Below are positions 10,101 to 19,862 of a DNA stretch of 64,000 nt, in pieces (the first letter of the stretch is position 1; each line of letters starts with the position of its first letter). The notes below the pieces were generated by a model, which searched no databases, was not told the origin of the DNA, and saw only the letters and a program-made list of their open reading frames with translations. Source of the DNA: DATARH01 sp963847345 (GTDB taxonomy: Bacteria > Pseudomonadota > Alphaproteobacteria > ATCC43930 > CGMCC-115725). Location of the stretch: positions 434,001-498,000 of the forward strand of contig CAWJZU010000022.1 in the NCBI GenBank assembly GCA_963847345.1. The letters run 5' to 3'. A program made the translations under genes and the position numbers.

Positions 10101-11867
10101 ATGACAAATCGTTGCGTTGCGTCCCTTTTCGGCTGGGTTTTGCTGAGCGGGATTATCTTGTCCAATTCCTCTATTGGTGTTGCAGCGGATTTTAGTCCGC
10201 TACGTCCGCCAGACACGTCCAGCCCCAGGGAATCACTGCGGAATTTCGTCACAAACGTCGACAGCGTCTACATCCGAATGCACGATCTGCTGACGTCGTA
10301 TTTCCGCTCGAACCGACTTTATCTAGACGCCGACGAGCGGCGCCAGCAGGCCGGTATAATTCCGAGCGCGAAAGAAGCGATTCGCTCCTTCGATTTCTCC
10401 GGCGTGCTGCCGATCCTGCAGACAACGATTCCGGTCGAGAGAATGGTTCAACTGAAGGAGATACTCGATCGTATCGAAGTTCCCGCTTTCGACGATATTC
10501 CGGACCGGGATGCGATGGCGCGGATGTCATCGAAGAAATGGCGGTTGCCGAACACGGAAATCGATTTCGTTCTGGTCGAGGACGGCCCACGAGCCGGCGA
10601 TTACGTCATATCCGCCGAAACCGTCGATCGGCTTCCCGAGTTCTACGAACGGGTTAAAACCCTGCCCTACAAACCCGGTCCGGCCAAGGAGTTGAATGAT
10701 GCGTATCGGGCGTTGAGTTCCGACAAGAAAGCCACGATCTACGATGGATTCACAGGTTCACCAATAGGTCTCGACCGCATCGTACCGACCAGGTGGATGC
10801 TGAGTCTGCCGCACTGGGCCAGAGTTCGCATCGGCGGTGTCACCGTATGGCAGTGGCTTGGCTTCACATTCGGGCTTCTGGTCGTTGCCCTGGCCATTCT
10901 CGGAGTGCATCGCCTGGCGCATCGCCTTGCCCGGCGCAGAGAAGATGGTGCAGGTCTGTTCTGGCCGGCGCTGTTGACGCCGTTGGCCATTATCCTTACC
11001 GCGGCGTTCGTCGTACCGCTGCTTTGTACGATCCTGCGCATCAGCGGAACCCCGCTTCTGGCGACGGTATTTACCCAAACCGCCGTACTCTTCCTCAGCG
11101 CCGCGTGGCTTTCGGTTGTAGGCAGCGGGATGATCGGCGAGGCAATCGCGGCATCGGAGCACCTCAGCCGCCGCCGTTTAGACAGTCAACTGGTCAGGCT
11201 GGGAACGCGCTTCGTCGGTATTGTGGTCGGCATCGGGTTCTTGATCCAAGGCGCTAACGAACTTGGCTTCCCAGCCTACTCGGTTGTGGCTGGCCTCGGC
11301 GTCGGAGGGCTCGCCGTGGCGCTCGCGGCTCGCGATAGCCTCGCCAATCTGTTCGGCTCGATGCTTATCATGTTCGAAAAGCCGTTCCGGGTCGGTGACT
11401 TCATCAAGGTTAGCGGCAGCGAAGGCACAGTCGAGGATGTCGGCTTCCGTAGCACCCGTATTCGCACCTTGGATAATTCATTGATATCGATTCCCAATAA
11501 TTCCGTCGTTAGTGCCACGATTGAAAATCTGGCTGCCCGTGTCATGCGGCGTCAGCGTTTTTTCATACAGGTTACTTACGACACCCCCCGTGAGAAACTC
11601 GAGGAGTTCGCCGCACAGATCGAGCAGATTCTTATCGAGCATCCGATTACCAACAAGAGAGACATCCGGGTTCGTTTCAACGAATTCGGCGACAGCAGTC
11701 TCAATATTCTTGTTTACTTCTTTCTCCAGGTTAGGGACATCGCTACCGAGCTGAAGGAACGTGAATACATTCTGTTGCGGATAATGGAGACCGCTCAGAA
11801 GCTGGGAGTCGAATTCGCCTTCCCGACGCGCACCTTGCACATCGCGCGCGGCGACGGCGCCGGTTGA
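10101..11867 (+). CDS. Mechanosensitive ion channel, MscS family, with long periplasmic N-terminus
   Basis: 588 aa inner-membrane channel predicted to open under membrane tension on osmotic downshift. It has a signal peptide (about residues 8-29), a periplasmic domain of about 200 residues, three or four membrane segments between about 245 and 385, the pore-lining TM3 pattern (VVAGLGVGGLAVALAARDSL) followed by the beta-domain motif FEKPFRVGDFIKV, and RTLDNSLISIPNN. The N-terminal domain makes it larger than E. coli MscS. Codon use is somewhat less GC-rich than in neighbouring genes. It is a single gene, separated by about 130 bases from the msbA-like operon. Confidence 0.9.
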   Translation: MTNRCVASLFGWVLLSGIILSNSSIGVAADFSPLRPPDTSSPRESLRNFVTNVDSVYIRMHDLLTSYFRSNRLYLDADERRQQAGIIPSAKEAIRSFDFSGVLPILQTTIPVERMVQLKEILDRIEVPAFDDIPDRDAMARMSSKKWRLPNTEIDFVLVEDGPRAGDYVISAETVDRLPEFYERVKTLPYKPGPAKELNDAYRALSSDKKATIYDGFTGSPIGLDRIVPTRWMLSLPHWARVRIGGVTVWQWLGFTFGLLVVALAILGVHRLAHRLARRREDGAGLFWPALLTPLAIILTAAFVVPLLCTILRISGTPLLATVFTQTAVLFLSAAWLSVVGSGMIGEAIAASEHLSRRRLDSQLVRLGTRFVGIVVGIGFLIQGANELGFPAYSVVAGLGVGGLAVALAARDSLANLFGSMLIMFEKPFRVGDFIKVSGSEGTVEDVGFRSTRIRTLDNSLISIPNNSVVSATIENLAARVMRRQRFFIQVTYDTPREKLEEFAAQIEQILIEHPITNKRDIRVRFNEFGDSSLNILVYFFLQVRDIATELKEREYILLRIMETAQKLGVEFAFPTRTLHIARGDGAG

Positions 11868-11997
11868 ATTCGAGGGCGTTCGCGTGCCGGCCCATTGAGC
11901 CGTGGCTCGCGATTGCTCCGATGCGCCGCCGCGGATTTGCTTGCGCAGCGGCCTTGCCAACCCGCCGACGCGGCTCTAACACTGGCTGCGGGGGCTG

Positions 11998-13881
11998 ATG
12001 CACGACGATCCACATCATCTGCAGGCTCGCTCGACCACGCTGGTCCGCCGTCTGGTGCGCGATTTCATGGCGCAGCATTGGCGCGGCATTGCGCTGGCCT
12101 TGCTCTGCATGGCCGTGGCGGGCGGCAGCACGGCGTTGCGCGCCTGGCTGATGGAGCCGGTGCTCGACCGCATCTTCATTGCCAAGGATTCGTCGCTGCT
12201 GCTGCTGATCGCCGGCGCCGCGCTGGCGTTGGCTGTCGTTAAGTCTCTGGCTGATTACGGCGACACTGTCTTGATGAACCGGGTCGGGCAGCGCGTTGTC
12301 ACCGATGTGCAGACCGCGATGTTCGACCGCATGATCCGCTGCGACCTGGCATATTTTAACGCGCATCCGAGCGGCACGCTGATCTCGCGCTTCATGAACG
12401 ACGTCTGGCTGCTGCGCAGCGCGGCGGGCAATGTGCTGGCCGGGATCGGCAAGGACGCGGTGACCGTTATCTTCCTCGTTGCCGTGATGTTCTACCAGGA
12501 CTGGTCGATGGCGCTTGTCGCCTTTATCGCCTTGCCGCTCGCAATCCGCCCGGTTGTCGGGATCGGCCGCCGCATGCGGCGCGTCTCGGCCAACACGCAG
12601 GTCGAACAAGGCCAACTGACGACACTGCTGAACCAGACCTTCCAGGGGGCCCGGCATGTCAAGGCCTACGGGATGGAGGAATACGAGCAGCACCGCGCGG
12701 CAGCCTTATTCGAGCGCATCTATCGTCTCGTCAACCGCGCCATCCGCACGCGGGCTCGCGCCGGGCCGATGATTGAGGGACTCGGCGGCGCCGCGATCGC
12801 ACTGGTGATCTTCTATGGCGGGCACCAGGTCATCGTCGGAGCGAGCAGTCCGGGCGCGTTCTTCTCGTTCATCACGGCGCTGCTGCTGGCCTATCAGCCC
12901 GCGAAAAGCCTGGCCAATCTGAACGCCTCGTTGCAGGAGGGACTGGCGGCGGCGCAACGGGTTTTCGAGGTGATTGACCTTGAGCCCGCGATCCGTGACA
13001 AGCCCGGAGCGCTGCCGCTGCGGATCGGCGGGGGCGAGGTTCGCTTCGAGGGGGTGCGGTTCGGATATCAGGCCAGCCCGATGGCGCTCGACGGGATTTC
13101 ACTTACCGTACCGGCCGGCGGCACCGTCGCGCTGGTCGGTCCCTCCGGCGCCGGCAAATCGACGCTTCTCAATCTGATCCCGCGCTTCTACGACGTCTCC
13201 GGCGGCCGCATCCTGATCGATGGTCAGGAAATCGCTGCGGTGACGCTCGCCTCGCTGCGCGGTGCGGTCGCACTGGTGTCGCAGGAGGTCAGTCTGTTCG
13301 ACGACACGGTGCGCGCCAATATCGCCTATGGCCGGTTGGGCGCACCGGACGCCGACATCGAGGCCGCAGCGTCCGCCGCCGCCGCCGATTCCTTCATCCG
13401 CGAATTGCCGCAAGGTTACGATACGCCGGTCGGCGAACATGGCGTGAGGCTCTCGGGCGGGCAGCGCCAGCGCATAGCGATCGCGCGCGCGATGTTGAAG
13501 GACGCGCCGATCCTGCTGCTCGACGAAGCCACTTCAGCGCTCGATACAGAATCCGAAAGGCATGTGCAGGCGGCGCTGCGCAGCTTGATGCGCGGCCGGA
13601 CGACAATCGTCATCGCGCATCGCCTGTCGACAGTAATCGGTGCGGATCTGATCTGCGTCATGGATCGCGGGCGGATTGTCGAAAGCGGCACACATGCCGA
13701 ACTGCTCGACCGCAATGGCTTGTATGCCCGCCTCTACGAGACGGACTTTGCGGCGGAAAGCAGGGTCGTGACCCCGACCAACTCGGAGCCGGCTCCGCTC
13801 GATTGGTCTCCTGACCCTTGCCCGCCTGCGGCGCGGGAAAAGACGGCGCTGGCAGCAGCGGCAGCCATGGGGCGCGTATGA
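11998..13881 (+). CDS. msbA: MsbA-like ABC exporter (probable lipid A flippase)
   Basis: A 627-aa half transporter with an N-terminal six-helix domain (about residues 20-320) fused to an ATPase domain. Visible motifs are Walker A (GPSGAGKST, about residue 381), the Q-loop region (ALVSQEVSLFDDTVR), signature LSGGQRQR (about 484), Walker B (ILLLDEATSALD) and the H-loop (IVIAHRLSTV). The MsbA assignment rests on homology plus the fact that it opens an operon with LPLAT, waaA and lpxK, all in lipid A/Kdo synthesis. The C-terminus carries an extra tail of about 40 residues beyond the usual end. The stop overlaps the next start (ATGA). Confidence 0.88.
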   Translation: MHDDPHHLQARSTTLVRRLVRDFMAQHWRGIALALLCMAVAGGSTALRAWLMEPVLDRIFIAKDSSLLLLIAGAALALAVVKSLADYGDTVLMNRVGQRVVTDVQTAMFDRMIRCDLAYFNAHPSGTLISRFMNDVWLLRSAAGNVLAGIGKDAVTVIFLVAVMFYQDWSMALVAFIALPLAIRPVVGIGRRMRRVSANTQVEQGQLTTLLNQTFQGARHVKAYGMEEYEQHRAAALFERIYRLVNRAIRTRARAGPMIEGLGGAAIALVIFYGGHQVIVGASSPGAFFSFITALLLAYQPAKSLANLNASLQEGLAAAQRVFEVIDLEPAIRDKPGALPLRIGGGEVRFEGVRFGYQASPMALDGISLTVPAGGTVALVGPSGAGKSTLLNLIPRFYDVSGGRILIDGQEIAAVTLASLRGAVALVSQEVSLFDDTVRANIAYGRLGAPDADIEAAASAAAADSFIRELPQGYDTPVGEHGVRLSGGQRQRIAIARAMLKDAPILLLDEATSALDTESERHVQAALRSLMRGRTTIVIAHRLSTVIGADLICVMDRGRIVESGTHAELLDRNGLYARLYETDFAAESRVVTPTNSEPAPLDWSPDPCPPAAREKTALAAAAAMGRV

Positions 13882-14714
13882 CCCGAGCGCGGCGGTGGGT
13901 TCGCGCGGTGCTGCGCAGCGCCGGTCTGCGAGCCGCCCTGTGCTGGGCTATGCATCTCTATATACGGCTTGTCTACGCCACAAACCGTTGGGTGATAGAG
14001 GGCGAGGAGTGGCCGCGCCGGTTTCTCCAGGACGGCCGCGGCTTCATCGGCTCCTTTTGGCATGGTCGGCTGATGATGATGCCGATGGGGTGGCAGGGTC
14101 TCGCCCCGATTCACATGCTAATCTCAGCACATCGCGACGGCCGGATAATCGCCGACGTAATCACATACTTTGACGTCCAGTCGATCCCAGGGTCGACGCG
14201 GCGTGGCGGCTCAGCTGCGCTTCGGCAAATGCTGAAGCGGCTGGAAGCGGGTGACTGCATCGGCATCACCCCAGACGGGCCGCGCGGTCCGGCGATGGTC
14301 GCCAGCATCGGCATCGTCAATCTCGCCCGGCTGTCCCAGGCGCCGATCATTCCGGCCGCGTATGCGACGAGCAGGCGATGCATCCTGCGCACCTGGGACC
14401 GCTTCCACTTGGCGCTACCCTTCGGCCGCGGCATTTTTATCTGGGGTGAACCGATCGAAATCCCGTCCGATCTCGATGCGGCCGGCCTCGAAGACGCTCG
14501 GGTGCTGCTTGAGACTCGGATGAACGAGATTGTGCGAGAGGCCGATCGCCGCGTCGCCCGTTCCGGAGCGACGCAGAGCCGCAACCAACTCGGATCGGCT
14601 CGCTTCGATGATCCGACAGCGAGAGGTCCTCGGCACGGCTCCCCGCCGGTCCACGACCCATCCTCGCTTGCGGCGGAGGAACGGTTGCAGGCCGGAGAGG
14701 GGCAGCGTTCTTGA
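13878..14714 (+). CDS. Lysophospholipid acyltransferase family protein (DUF374)
   Basis: 278 aa from ATG 13878, which overlaps the msbA-like stop by four bases. The DUF374/LPLAT core is visible: SFWHGRLMMMPMG (catalytic His region), ISAHRDGRIIADVITYFD, RRGGSAALRQMLKRLEAGD and ITPDGPRGPAM. Members of this family next to waaA and lpxK are thought to acylate lipid A or a related lipid at the inner membrane. The core ends near residue 225; the remaining polar, Arg/Ser-rich tail is unusual and may reflect a frameshift or a real extension. The next gene's start overlaps this stop. Confidence 0.87.
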   Translation: MTRARRWVRAVLRSAGLRAALCWAMHLYIRLVYATNRWVIEGEEWPRRFLQDGRGFIGSFWHGRLMMMPMGWQGLAPIHMLISAHRDGRIIADVITYFDVQSIPGSTRRGGSAALRQMLKRLEAGDCIGITPDGPRGPAMVASIGIVNLARLSQAPIIPAAYATSRRCILRTWDRFHLALPFGRGIFIWGEPIEIPSDLDAAGLEDARVLLETRMNEIVREADRRVARSGATQSRNQLGSARFDDPTARGPRHGSPPVHDPSSLAAEERLQAGEGQRS

Positions 14715-16069
14715 TCCCGGCACTCTGGCCTTTGGCGTACCGCGCCGCGACCGCCGCCGCGACCCCGCTGGTATGGTACTATTTGCGCGTACGCGGCCGC
14801 CGCGGCAAGGAAGACCGCGAGCGGATCGCCGAACGCTACGGGATCGCCGACGCCGACCGGCCGCGCGGAACGCTGGTTTGGATCCATGCCGCCAGCGTCG
14901 GCGAAGCGCACTCGGTCCTGGCCCTGATCGAGCGGATGACCGTGCGGCGCCCGGGCCTCGAAATCCTGATGACCACCGGAACCGTCGCTTCGGCGCAATT
15001 GCTCGGCGGGCGGTTGCCGAGCCGTGTCCGGCACCAGTTCGTGCCGGTTGACCTGCCGCGCGCCGTGCAGCGATTCCTCGACCATTGGCGTCCCGATCTG
15101 GCGATCTGGGTCGAATCCGAGCTGTGGCCCAATCTTGTGCTCGGGACGCGGCGCCGCAGCATCCCGATGCTGCTGCTCAACGGACGCTTGTCAGCGCGGT
15201 CGTTCCGGGGCTGGCGCAGAATGCCGGGGTTGATCCGGCCGGTGCTGCGAGCCTTCGCGCTGTGCCTGGCCCAGGACGAGCAGCAGGCCGTACGATTGCG
15301 CGCCCTCGGGGCGCGCAGCGTGGCGAGCGTTGGAGATCTCAAATCGGCGGCAGCTTCCCTTCCGGCCGATCCGGCGGAACTCGCCGCACTGCAGAGCCGG
15401 ATCGGCGATCGTCCGGTCTGGATTGCCGCGAGCACGCATCCGGGAGAAGAGGAGATCGCCGCGGCCGTGCACATCAAGGTCGCGCGCGAGCATTCGCAAC
15501 TCCTGACGATCATCGCGCCACGCCATCCGGCGCGGGGCGCGGCGATCGCCGAGATGCTCCGGGGCCGCGGGCTGACCGTCGCCCGGCGCGCCTGCGGCGA
15601 GCCACTGGCCGGGGATACGAATATCTACGTGGCGGATACGCTGGGCGAATTGGGGCTGATGTTTCGCGTCGCCGATATTGCCTTTATTGGCGGATCGCTG
15701 GTCGCCAAGGGCGGGCACAATCCGTTCGAGGCGGCCCGGCTCGGTTGCGCCGTATTGCACGGCGGCGACACGAGCAACTGCGCCGGGATGGCTGCGGCGC
15801 TCGACCGGGCCGGGGCGGCGTTGACGGTCTGCGATGACGTAAGCCTTGCCGACGCCGTGGCGCGCCTGCTCCGCGACCCCGGCGAGCGCCGCACCCGCGC
15901 GACAGCGGCGGCGCGGGTCGCGGCCGCGGGATCGGGCGTTCTCGACGAGGTACTTGCCCGACTGGCGCCATGGCTCGACGCGCTCGCCTCGGCCGCACCA
16001 TACACGCCCGGCGTCAGGCCAAGCCGACAAGGCGGTTTGCAGACCGTGACCGAGGATGCGCGCCCCTGA
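14711..16069 (+). CDS. waaA: 3-deoxy-D-manno-octulosonic acid (Kdo) transferase
   Basis: WaaA/KdtA adds Kdo to lipid IVA at the inner membrane. 452 aa from a TTG start at 14711, overlapping the acyltransferase stop; no better ATG is nearby. Family features are an N-terminal membrane helix, WIHAASVGEAHSVLALI with the catalytic Glu, TTGTVASAQL, IWVESELWPNL, AASTHPGEEE, IIAPRHPARG and the sugar-nucleotide site GGSLVAKGGHNPFEAA. It runs slightly longer than E. coli WaaA because of an added C-terminal tail, and overlaps lpxK by 14 bases. Confidence 0.95.
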   Translation: MIPALWPLAYRAATAAATPLVWYYLRVRGRRGKEDRERIAERYGIADADRPRGTLVWIHAASVGEAHSVLALIERMTVRRPGLEILMTTGTVASAQLLGGRLPSRVRHQFVPVDLPRAVQRFLDHWRPDLAIWVESELWPNLVLGTRRRSIPMLLLNGRLSARSFRGWRRMPGLIRPVLRAFALCLAQDEQQAVRLRALGARSVASVGDLKSAAASLPADPAELAALQSRIGDRPVWIAASTHPGEEEIAAAVHIKVAREHSQLLTIIAPRHPARGAAIAEMLRGRGLTVARRACGEPLAGDTNIYVADTLGELGLMFRVADIAFIGGSLVAKGGHNPFEAARLGCAVLHGGDTSNCAGMAAALDRAGAALTVCDDVSLADAVARLLRDPGERRTRATAAARVAAAGSGVLDEVLARLAPWLDALASAAPYTPGVRPSRQGGLQTVTEDARP

Positions 16070-17078
16070 GTTCTGGGACGTGCCGCCGGGGCTCGCAGCC
16101 GGGCTGCTCGCGCCGCTGGGCGGCCTCTGGAGCCGAGCCGGGGCACTGCGCCGCGCCGTTACGCGCCCGTACCGCGCGCCGGTCCCGGTCATTTGCGTCG
16201 GCAATTTGGTCGCTGGCGGCTCCGGCAAGACGCCCGTTGTTCTGTCGCTCGTCGAATTCATCGCCGACCAAGGCGTCGCGGTACATTCGGTGACGCGCGG
16301 CTATGGCGGGCGGCTCGCCGGGCCGGTGCGGGTCGATCCGGCCCGTCACGATGCTCTTGCCGTTGGCGACGAGGCGTTGCTGCTGGCGCGAAGCGGGCCA
16401 TGCTGGGTGGCGCGTGACAGGGCCGCCGGATGCCGCGCCGCTGCGGCGGCCGGCGCTCAAATCATCGTGCTCGATGACGGGTTTCAAAACCCTGGGATCG
16501 CAAAGGACCTGTCGCTGATCGTCATCGATGCCGAATACGGGTTCGGCAACGGCCGCCTAATACCGGCCGGACCGCTGCGCGAGCCGGTCAGGACAGGCCT
16601 GGCCCGCGCCGACGCAGTCGTCCTGATCGGCGACGGCGAACCGCCGGCAGCCCTGCGCGCGGCGCCGCTAACGGTCTTGCGGGCGACGCTCGAGCCGCTC
16701 GATGCCGCAAGGTTCCGGGGCATCGGGGTGGTGGGGTTCGCCGGTATCGGCCGGCCCGCGAAGTTCTTCGCCAGCCTGCGGCGGGCCGGGGCCGAAATTG
16801 CCGCGGTGCGCCCGTTCCCCGACCATCACCGGTTCACCTCAAACGAGATCACCGGATTGCGCCGCGCAGCCGAGCGCGCCGGCGCGCGTCTGGTGACGAC
16901 CGCGAAAGACTGGGTTCGGCTCCCGGAAGCGGCCCGCGGCGGGATCGAAGCCTTCGAGGTCGAGCTATGCTGGCGCGATCCGGCTGCCCTCTCGGAGCTG
17001 ATCGAGCCGATGCTGCGACGCGCCGCAGATGGCCCTGCGTTCGGCGGGAAAGGACTGGTAAGCCCGGCCGCACAGTGA
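16056..17078 (+). CDS. lpxK: Tetraacyldisaccharide 4'-kinase
   Basis: LpxK phosphorylates the 4' position of the lipid A disaccharide at the inner membrane. 340 aa. The P-loop is GNLVAGGSGKTPVV (about residue 48), followed by SVTRGYGGR, VGDEALLLAR, the conserved IVLDDGFQNP and AGPLREP, and C-terminal PFPDHHRFT and VTTAKDWVRLP. The ATG lies 14 bases inside waaA, so translation is probably coupled. It closes the lipid A gene run; lpxA, lpxB, lpxC and lpxD are elsewhere. Confidence 0.95.
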   Translation: MRAPEFWDVPPGLAAGLLAPLGGLWSRAGALRRAVTRPYRAPVPVICVGNLVAGGSGKTPVVLSLVEFIADQGVAVHSVTRGYGGRLAGPVRVDPARHDALAVGDEALLLARSGPCWVARDRAAGCRAAAAAGAQIIVLDDGFQNPGIAKDLSLIVIDAEYGFGNGRLIPAGPLREPVRTGLARADAVVLIGDGEPPAALRAAPLTVLRATLEPLDAARFRGIGVVGFAGIGRPAKFFASLRRAGAEIAAVRPFPDHHRFTSNEITGLRRAAERAGARLVTTAKDWVRLPEAARGGIEAFEVELCWRDPAALSELIEPMLRRAADGPAFGGKGLVSPAAQ

Positions 17079-17146
17079 CATCGTTGCCGCGCGATGGGGC
17101 TTGCGGGCGGCATTCGTCAGCGGCCATCCCGGGGAGAGGAGCACCG

Positions 17147-18103
17147 ATGCGGGTCAGTATTTTGGATGATTACCAGGGCGTCGCTCTCGACATGGCCGAC
17201 TGGTCGCCGGTGCGAGGGCGGGGCCTGGAAATCGTCGTGGAACGCCACCCGTTCGTCGATGAGCATGCCGCGGCGCGCGCGCTGGCCGATTCCGAGATCG
17301 TCGCGGCGATGCGCGAGCGGACTGCGTTTCCGAAAACGCTCGTCGACCGCCTGCCGAAGCTGAAGCTGCTGATCACGACCGGCATGCGCAACGCGTCCTT
17401 CGATATGGCAGCGCTAAAGGACCGCGGTGTTACGGTGTGCGGCACCGGCGGTCCCGGCGGCGGCAATGAGGACACCGCCGAACTCGCCTGGGGTCTGATC
17501 CTCGGCGCGGCGCGGCGCATTGCCGAAGATCACGCCATCATGCGCCACGGCGGCTGGCAGACCCATGTTGGCCACCGCGTCGCGGGCAAGACGCTGGGCC
17601 TGCTGGGTCTCGGCCGTCTCGGCAGCGCTGTGGCGCGGGTCGGGATCGCCTTCGGGATGAAGGCGATTGCCTGGAGTCAGAACCTGACCGCCGAGAAAGC
17701 CGCCGAACAGGGCGTCGAGCGCGTCGAGAAGGACGAGCTGTTTCGCCGTTCGGACATTCTCTCGGTGCATCTGGTGCTGAGCGCACGCTCGCGCGGGCTG
17801 GTCGGCGCACGTGAAATCGGCCTGATGAAGCCGAGCGCCATCCTCGTCAATACCTCGCGCGGTCCAATCGTCGATACCGAAGCAGTGATCGAGGCGCTCA
17901 AAGCGGGACGGCTCGCCTATGCCGGGTTCGACGTCTACGACAAGGAGCCGCTGCCGATCGATCACCCGCTGCGGCGGGCGCCGAACGTCATCCTGACCCC
18001 GCATATCGGCTACGTTACCGACGAGAACTACCGCAGCTCGTACCCGCAGATCGTCGAGAACATCGTCGGCTTTCTCGACGGCAAACCGGTACGGGTCATC
18101 TGA
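17147..18103 (+). CDS. D-isomer-specific 2-hydroxyacid dehydrogenase family protein
   Basis: 318 aa NAD(P)-dependent oxidoreductase that would interconvert a 2-hydroxyacid and a 2-oxoacid. The start ATG 17147 is preceded by GGGGAGAGGAG. The Rossmann motif is LGLLGLGRLGSAVARVG (about residue 148), the catalytic region is NTSRGPIVDTEAVIEAL, and the His is in LTPHIGYVTDENYR. The substrate pocket does not identify PHGDH, glyoxylate reductase or formate dehydrogenase. It starts 69 bases after lpxK and may share its transcript. The GNAT gene follows after 15 bases. Confidence 0.9.
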   Translation: MRVSILDDYQGVALDMADWSPVRGRGLEIVVERHPFVDEHAAARALADSEIVAAMRERTAFPKTLVDRLPKLKLLITTGMRNASFDMAALKDRGVTVCGTGGPGGGNEDTAELAWGLILGAARRIAEDHAIMRHGGWQTHVGHRVAGKTLGLLGLGRLGSAVARVGIAFGMKAIAWSQNLTAEKAAEQGVERVEKDELFRRSDILSVHLVLSARSRGLVGAREIGLMKPSAILVNTSRGPIVDTEAVIEALKAGRLAYAGFDVYDKEPLPIDHPLRRAPNVILTPHIGYVTDENYRSSYPQIVENIVGFLDGKPVRVI

Positions 18104-18118
18104 GGCGAACCTTGCGCG

Positions 18119-18655
18119 ATGAGCGGCGACGACCGGCCGACAATCCGTCCGTCACGCGACAACGACATCGCGGCGATTGCGGCCATCTATGCGCATCACG
18201 TCCTGCACGGGGTCGGCACGTTCGAGGAGATACCGCCGAGCACCGAGGAAATCGGCCGGCGGCGAGGCGATATCGTCGCTCGCGGTCTGCCCTACCTCGT
18301 AGCCGAACGCGGCGGCCGGGTTGTCGGCTACTGCTACGCAGGCCCCTTCAGGCCCCGCTCGGGTTATCGTTTCACGCTTGAGGATTCGGTCTATGTCGAT
18401 CCGGCCGAAATCGGCCGTGGCATCGGCCGCGCCCTGCTGACGCCAGTGCTCGCCGGTTGCGAAGAGCTCGGCTACCGCCAGGTCGTCGCGGTTATCGGCG
18501 GGCGCGAAACCGTAGCGTCGATCCGGCTGCACGAAGCGTTGGGCTTCGCCCATAAGGGCGTGTTTGAAGCGGTCGGCTTTAAGTTCGGCCGCTGGGTCGA
18601 TATCGTGTTGATGCAGCGCGTTCTGGGAGCCGGATCCGACACGTTGCCGTCGTGA
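18119..18655 (+). CDS. GNAT N-acetyltransferase, phosphinothricin acetyltransferase-like
   Basis: 178 aa acetyl-CoA-dependent N-acetyltransferase. The PPT/methionine-sulfoximine acetyltransferase pattern is visible: RPSRDNDIAAIAAIYAHHVL at the N-terminus, RFTLEDSVYVDP, the acetyl-CoA loop GRGIGRALLTPV and IRLHEALGFAHKGVFEAVGFKF. Members often act on methionine sulfoximine or sulfone or on glutamate-like toxins. It probably follows the dehydrogenase in one transcript. Confidence 0.88.
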   Translation: MSGDDRPTIRPSRDNDIAAIAAIYAHHVLHGVGTFEEIPPSTEEIGRRRGDIVARGLPYLVAERGGRVVGYCYAGPFRPRSGYRFTLEDSVYVDPAEIGRGIGRALLTPVLAGCEELGYRQVVAVIGGRETVASIRLHEALGFAHKGVFEAVGFKFGRWVDIVLMQRVLGAGSDTLPS

Positions 18656-18682
18656 TGTTTGGAACCGTTCACGGAGACCAGC

Positions 18683-19048
18683 ATGGCTCAATCACCTGCC
18701 GATCTCGGCCAAATTCGCGGATTTCACGCGCATATTTATTATGACGCCGGCACCAAGGCTATCGCCGAGATGGTGCGGAATGCTATTGGCGCGCAATTCA
18801 ATGTCGAACTCGGCCGCTGGCATGATGAGCCGGTCGGGCCGCATGCGGTCTCGATGTATCAGGTCGCTTTTGCGCCCGAGGAGTTCGGTCGCCTCGTGCC
18901 GTGGCTGATGCTGAACCGCACCGGTCTCGACATCCTGGTCCATCCGCAGACCGGCAACGGCTACGCCGATCATACCGACCACGCCAGCTGGCTCGGTGCG
19001 AAGCTGCCGTTGCGGCTTGAGGTGCTGCGCCGCGGCCAGCCGACCTGA
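18683..19048 (+). CDS. DOPA 4,5-dioxygenase family protein
   Basis: 121 aa, the usual size of this small family. The start at 18683 (MAQSPADLGQIRGF) has GGAG seven bases upstream. Family signatures are GFHAHIYYDAG and ILVHPQTGNGYADHTDHASW, whose histidines are the expected metal ligands. Characterised plant and fungal relatives extradiol-cleave DOPA, while most bacterial members have no assigned substrate. It is the last gene of the rightward run and faces the DUF3309 gene. Confidence 0.9.
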   Translation: MAQSPADLGQIRGFHAHIYYDAGTKAIAEMVRNAIGAQFNVELGRWHDEPVGPHAVSMYQVAFAPEEFGRLVPWLMLNRTGLDILVHPQTGNGYADHTDHASWLGAKLPLRLEVLRRGQPT

Positions 19049-19082
19049 CGCTGCTGATCGGCCACCTTCGGGCTTCGCTCGC

Positions 19083-19235
19083 TCAGAAGACGCCGAGCAA
19101 CAACAACACGATCAGGATCACCAGAAGCACGCCGACCCCGCCGCTCGGATAATAGCCCCAACCACTGCTGTATGGCCAAGCCGGCAACACGGCGATGACG
19201 AGCAGGATTAGGATAATCAGAAAGAGGAGGCTCAT
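19083..19235 (-). CDS. DUF3309 small membrane protein
   Basis: A 50-aa hydrophobic protein. Two membrane segments (LLFLIILILLVIAVLPAW and VGVLLVILIVLLLLGVF) flank a Gly/Tyr/Pro turn, SSGWGYYPSGG. This layout is typical of DUF3309, widespread in alphaproteobacteria and of unknown role. The Shine-Dalgarno match is weak. Confidence 0.85.
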   Translation of the reverse strand: MSLLFLIILILLVIAVLPAWPYSSGWGYYPSGGVGVLLVILIVLLLLGVF

Positions 19236-19333
19236 CGCGCGGGTCTCATAGAAGTGTCATTAGCCTAAGCCATGAACCTCTCGCGAGAATTCTTGGTTCC
19301 GCCACTAACGCGGCGCGAGCCCCTTGCACTCGG

Positions 19334-19862
19334 CTACCAGGTTCGCACCGGCCCGCAATCGACGTGGACAAAGTCCGAACGCGGATAATAGCCGACCCCG
19401 CCACAGCGCAGGCTGAGCGCCGCGCCGCGAACCTGCGACAGGTCTCGGCCCTCGGCCCGCAGATCGATCGCCATCCCGTGAATATGGTAGCTATTGCTGG
19501 CCACGCCGCTACCGCGCAGGTACAAGCGGTGGTTCGTCGTCGGCGACCGATAGCCCGAAACGACCAGAAAGGGCTGGTGCCAATTCAAGGCGGCCGCGCA
19601 GCATTCCCAGCAGGTCGAGCACACCGGCATTCATCGGACGGACCTCGTCCGTATAATGGTCCCGCAACACCCAGTTGATGTCGCGCACCGCGTCGCGGAT
19701 GTAGTGCCCATCGGCCCAGTAGACGGTGCGGACCCATTCACCAGTATGTGTATTGTACAATGACACCGAGCGCGGCGCGAACGAAATGGCCGGCGCGGGT
19801 CTGATGAAGGCGACACCCGCAGCGGCCAGCACGGTGCCAAGGACCCGGCGTCGGGTCAGCAT
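19334..19862 (-). CDS. DUF882/YcbK-type M15 peptidase-like protein, frameshifted
   Basis: Starts at ATG 19862 with a twin-arginine-like signal (MLTRRRVLGTVLAAAGVAF). The N-terminal half (SVSLYNTHTGEWVRTVYW, RDINWVLRDHYTDEVRPM) and the C-terminal half (FLVVSGYRSPTTNHRLY, SYHIHGMAIDLR, DFVHVDCGP) are in different frames. Removing one G in the run near 19591-19600 joins them as LRAALNW. The restored protein is about 175 aa. The metal-binding His and Asp residues of M15 murein peptidases are present, so a periplasmic cell-wall role is likely. It is downstream of an L,D-transpeptidase gene on the same strand, a common alphaproteobacterial pairing. Confidence 0.87.
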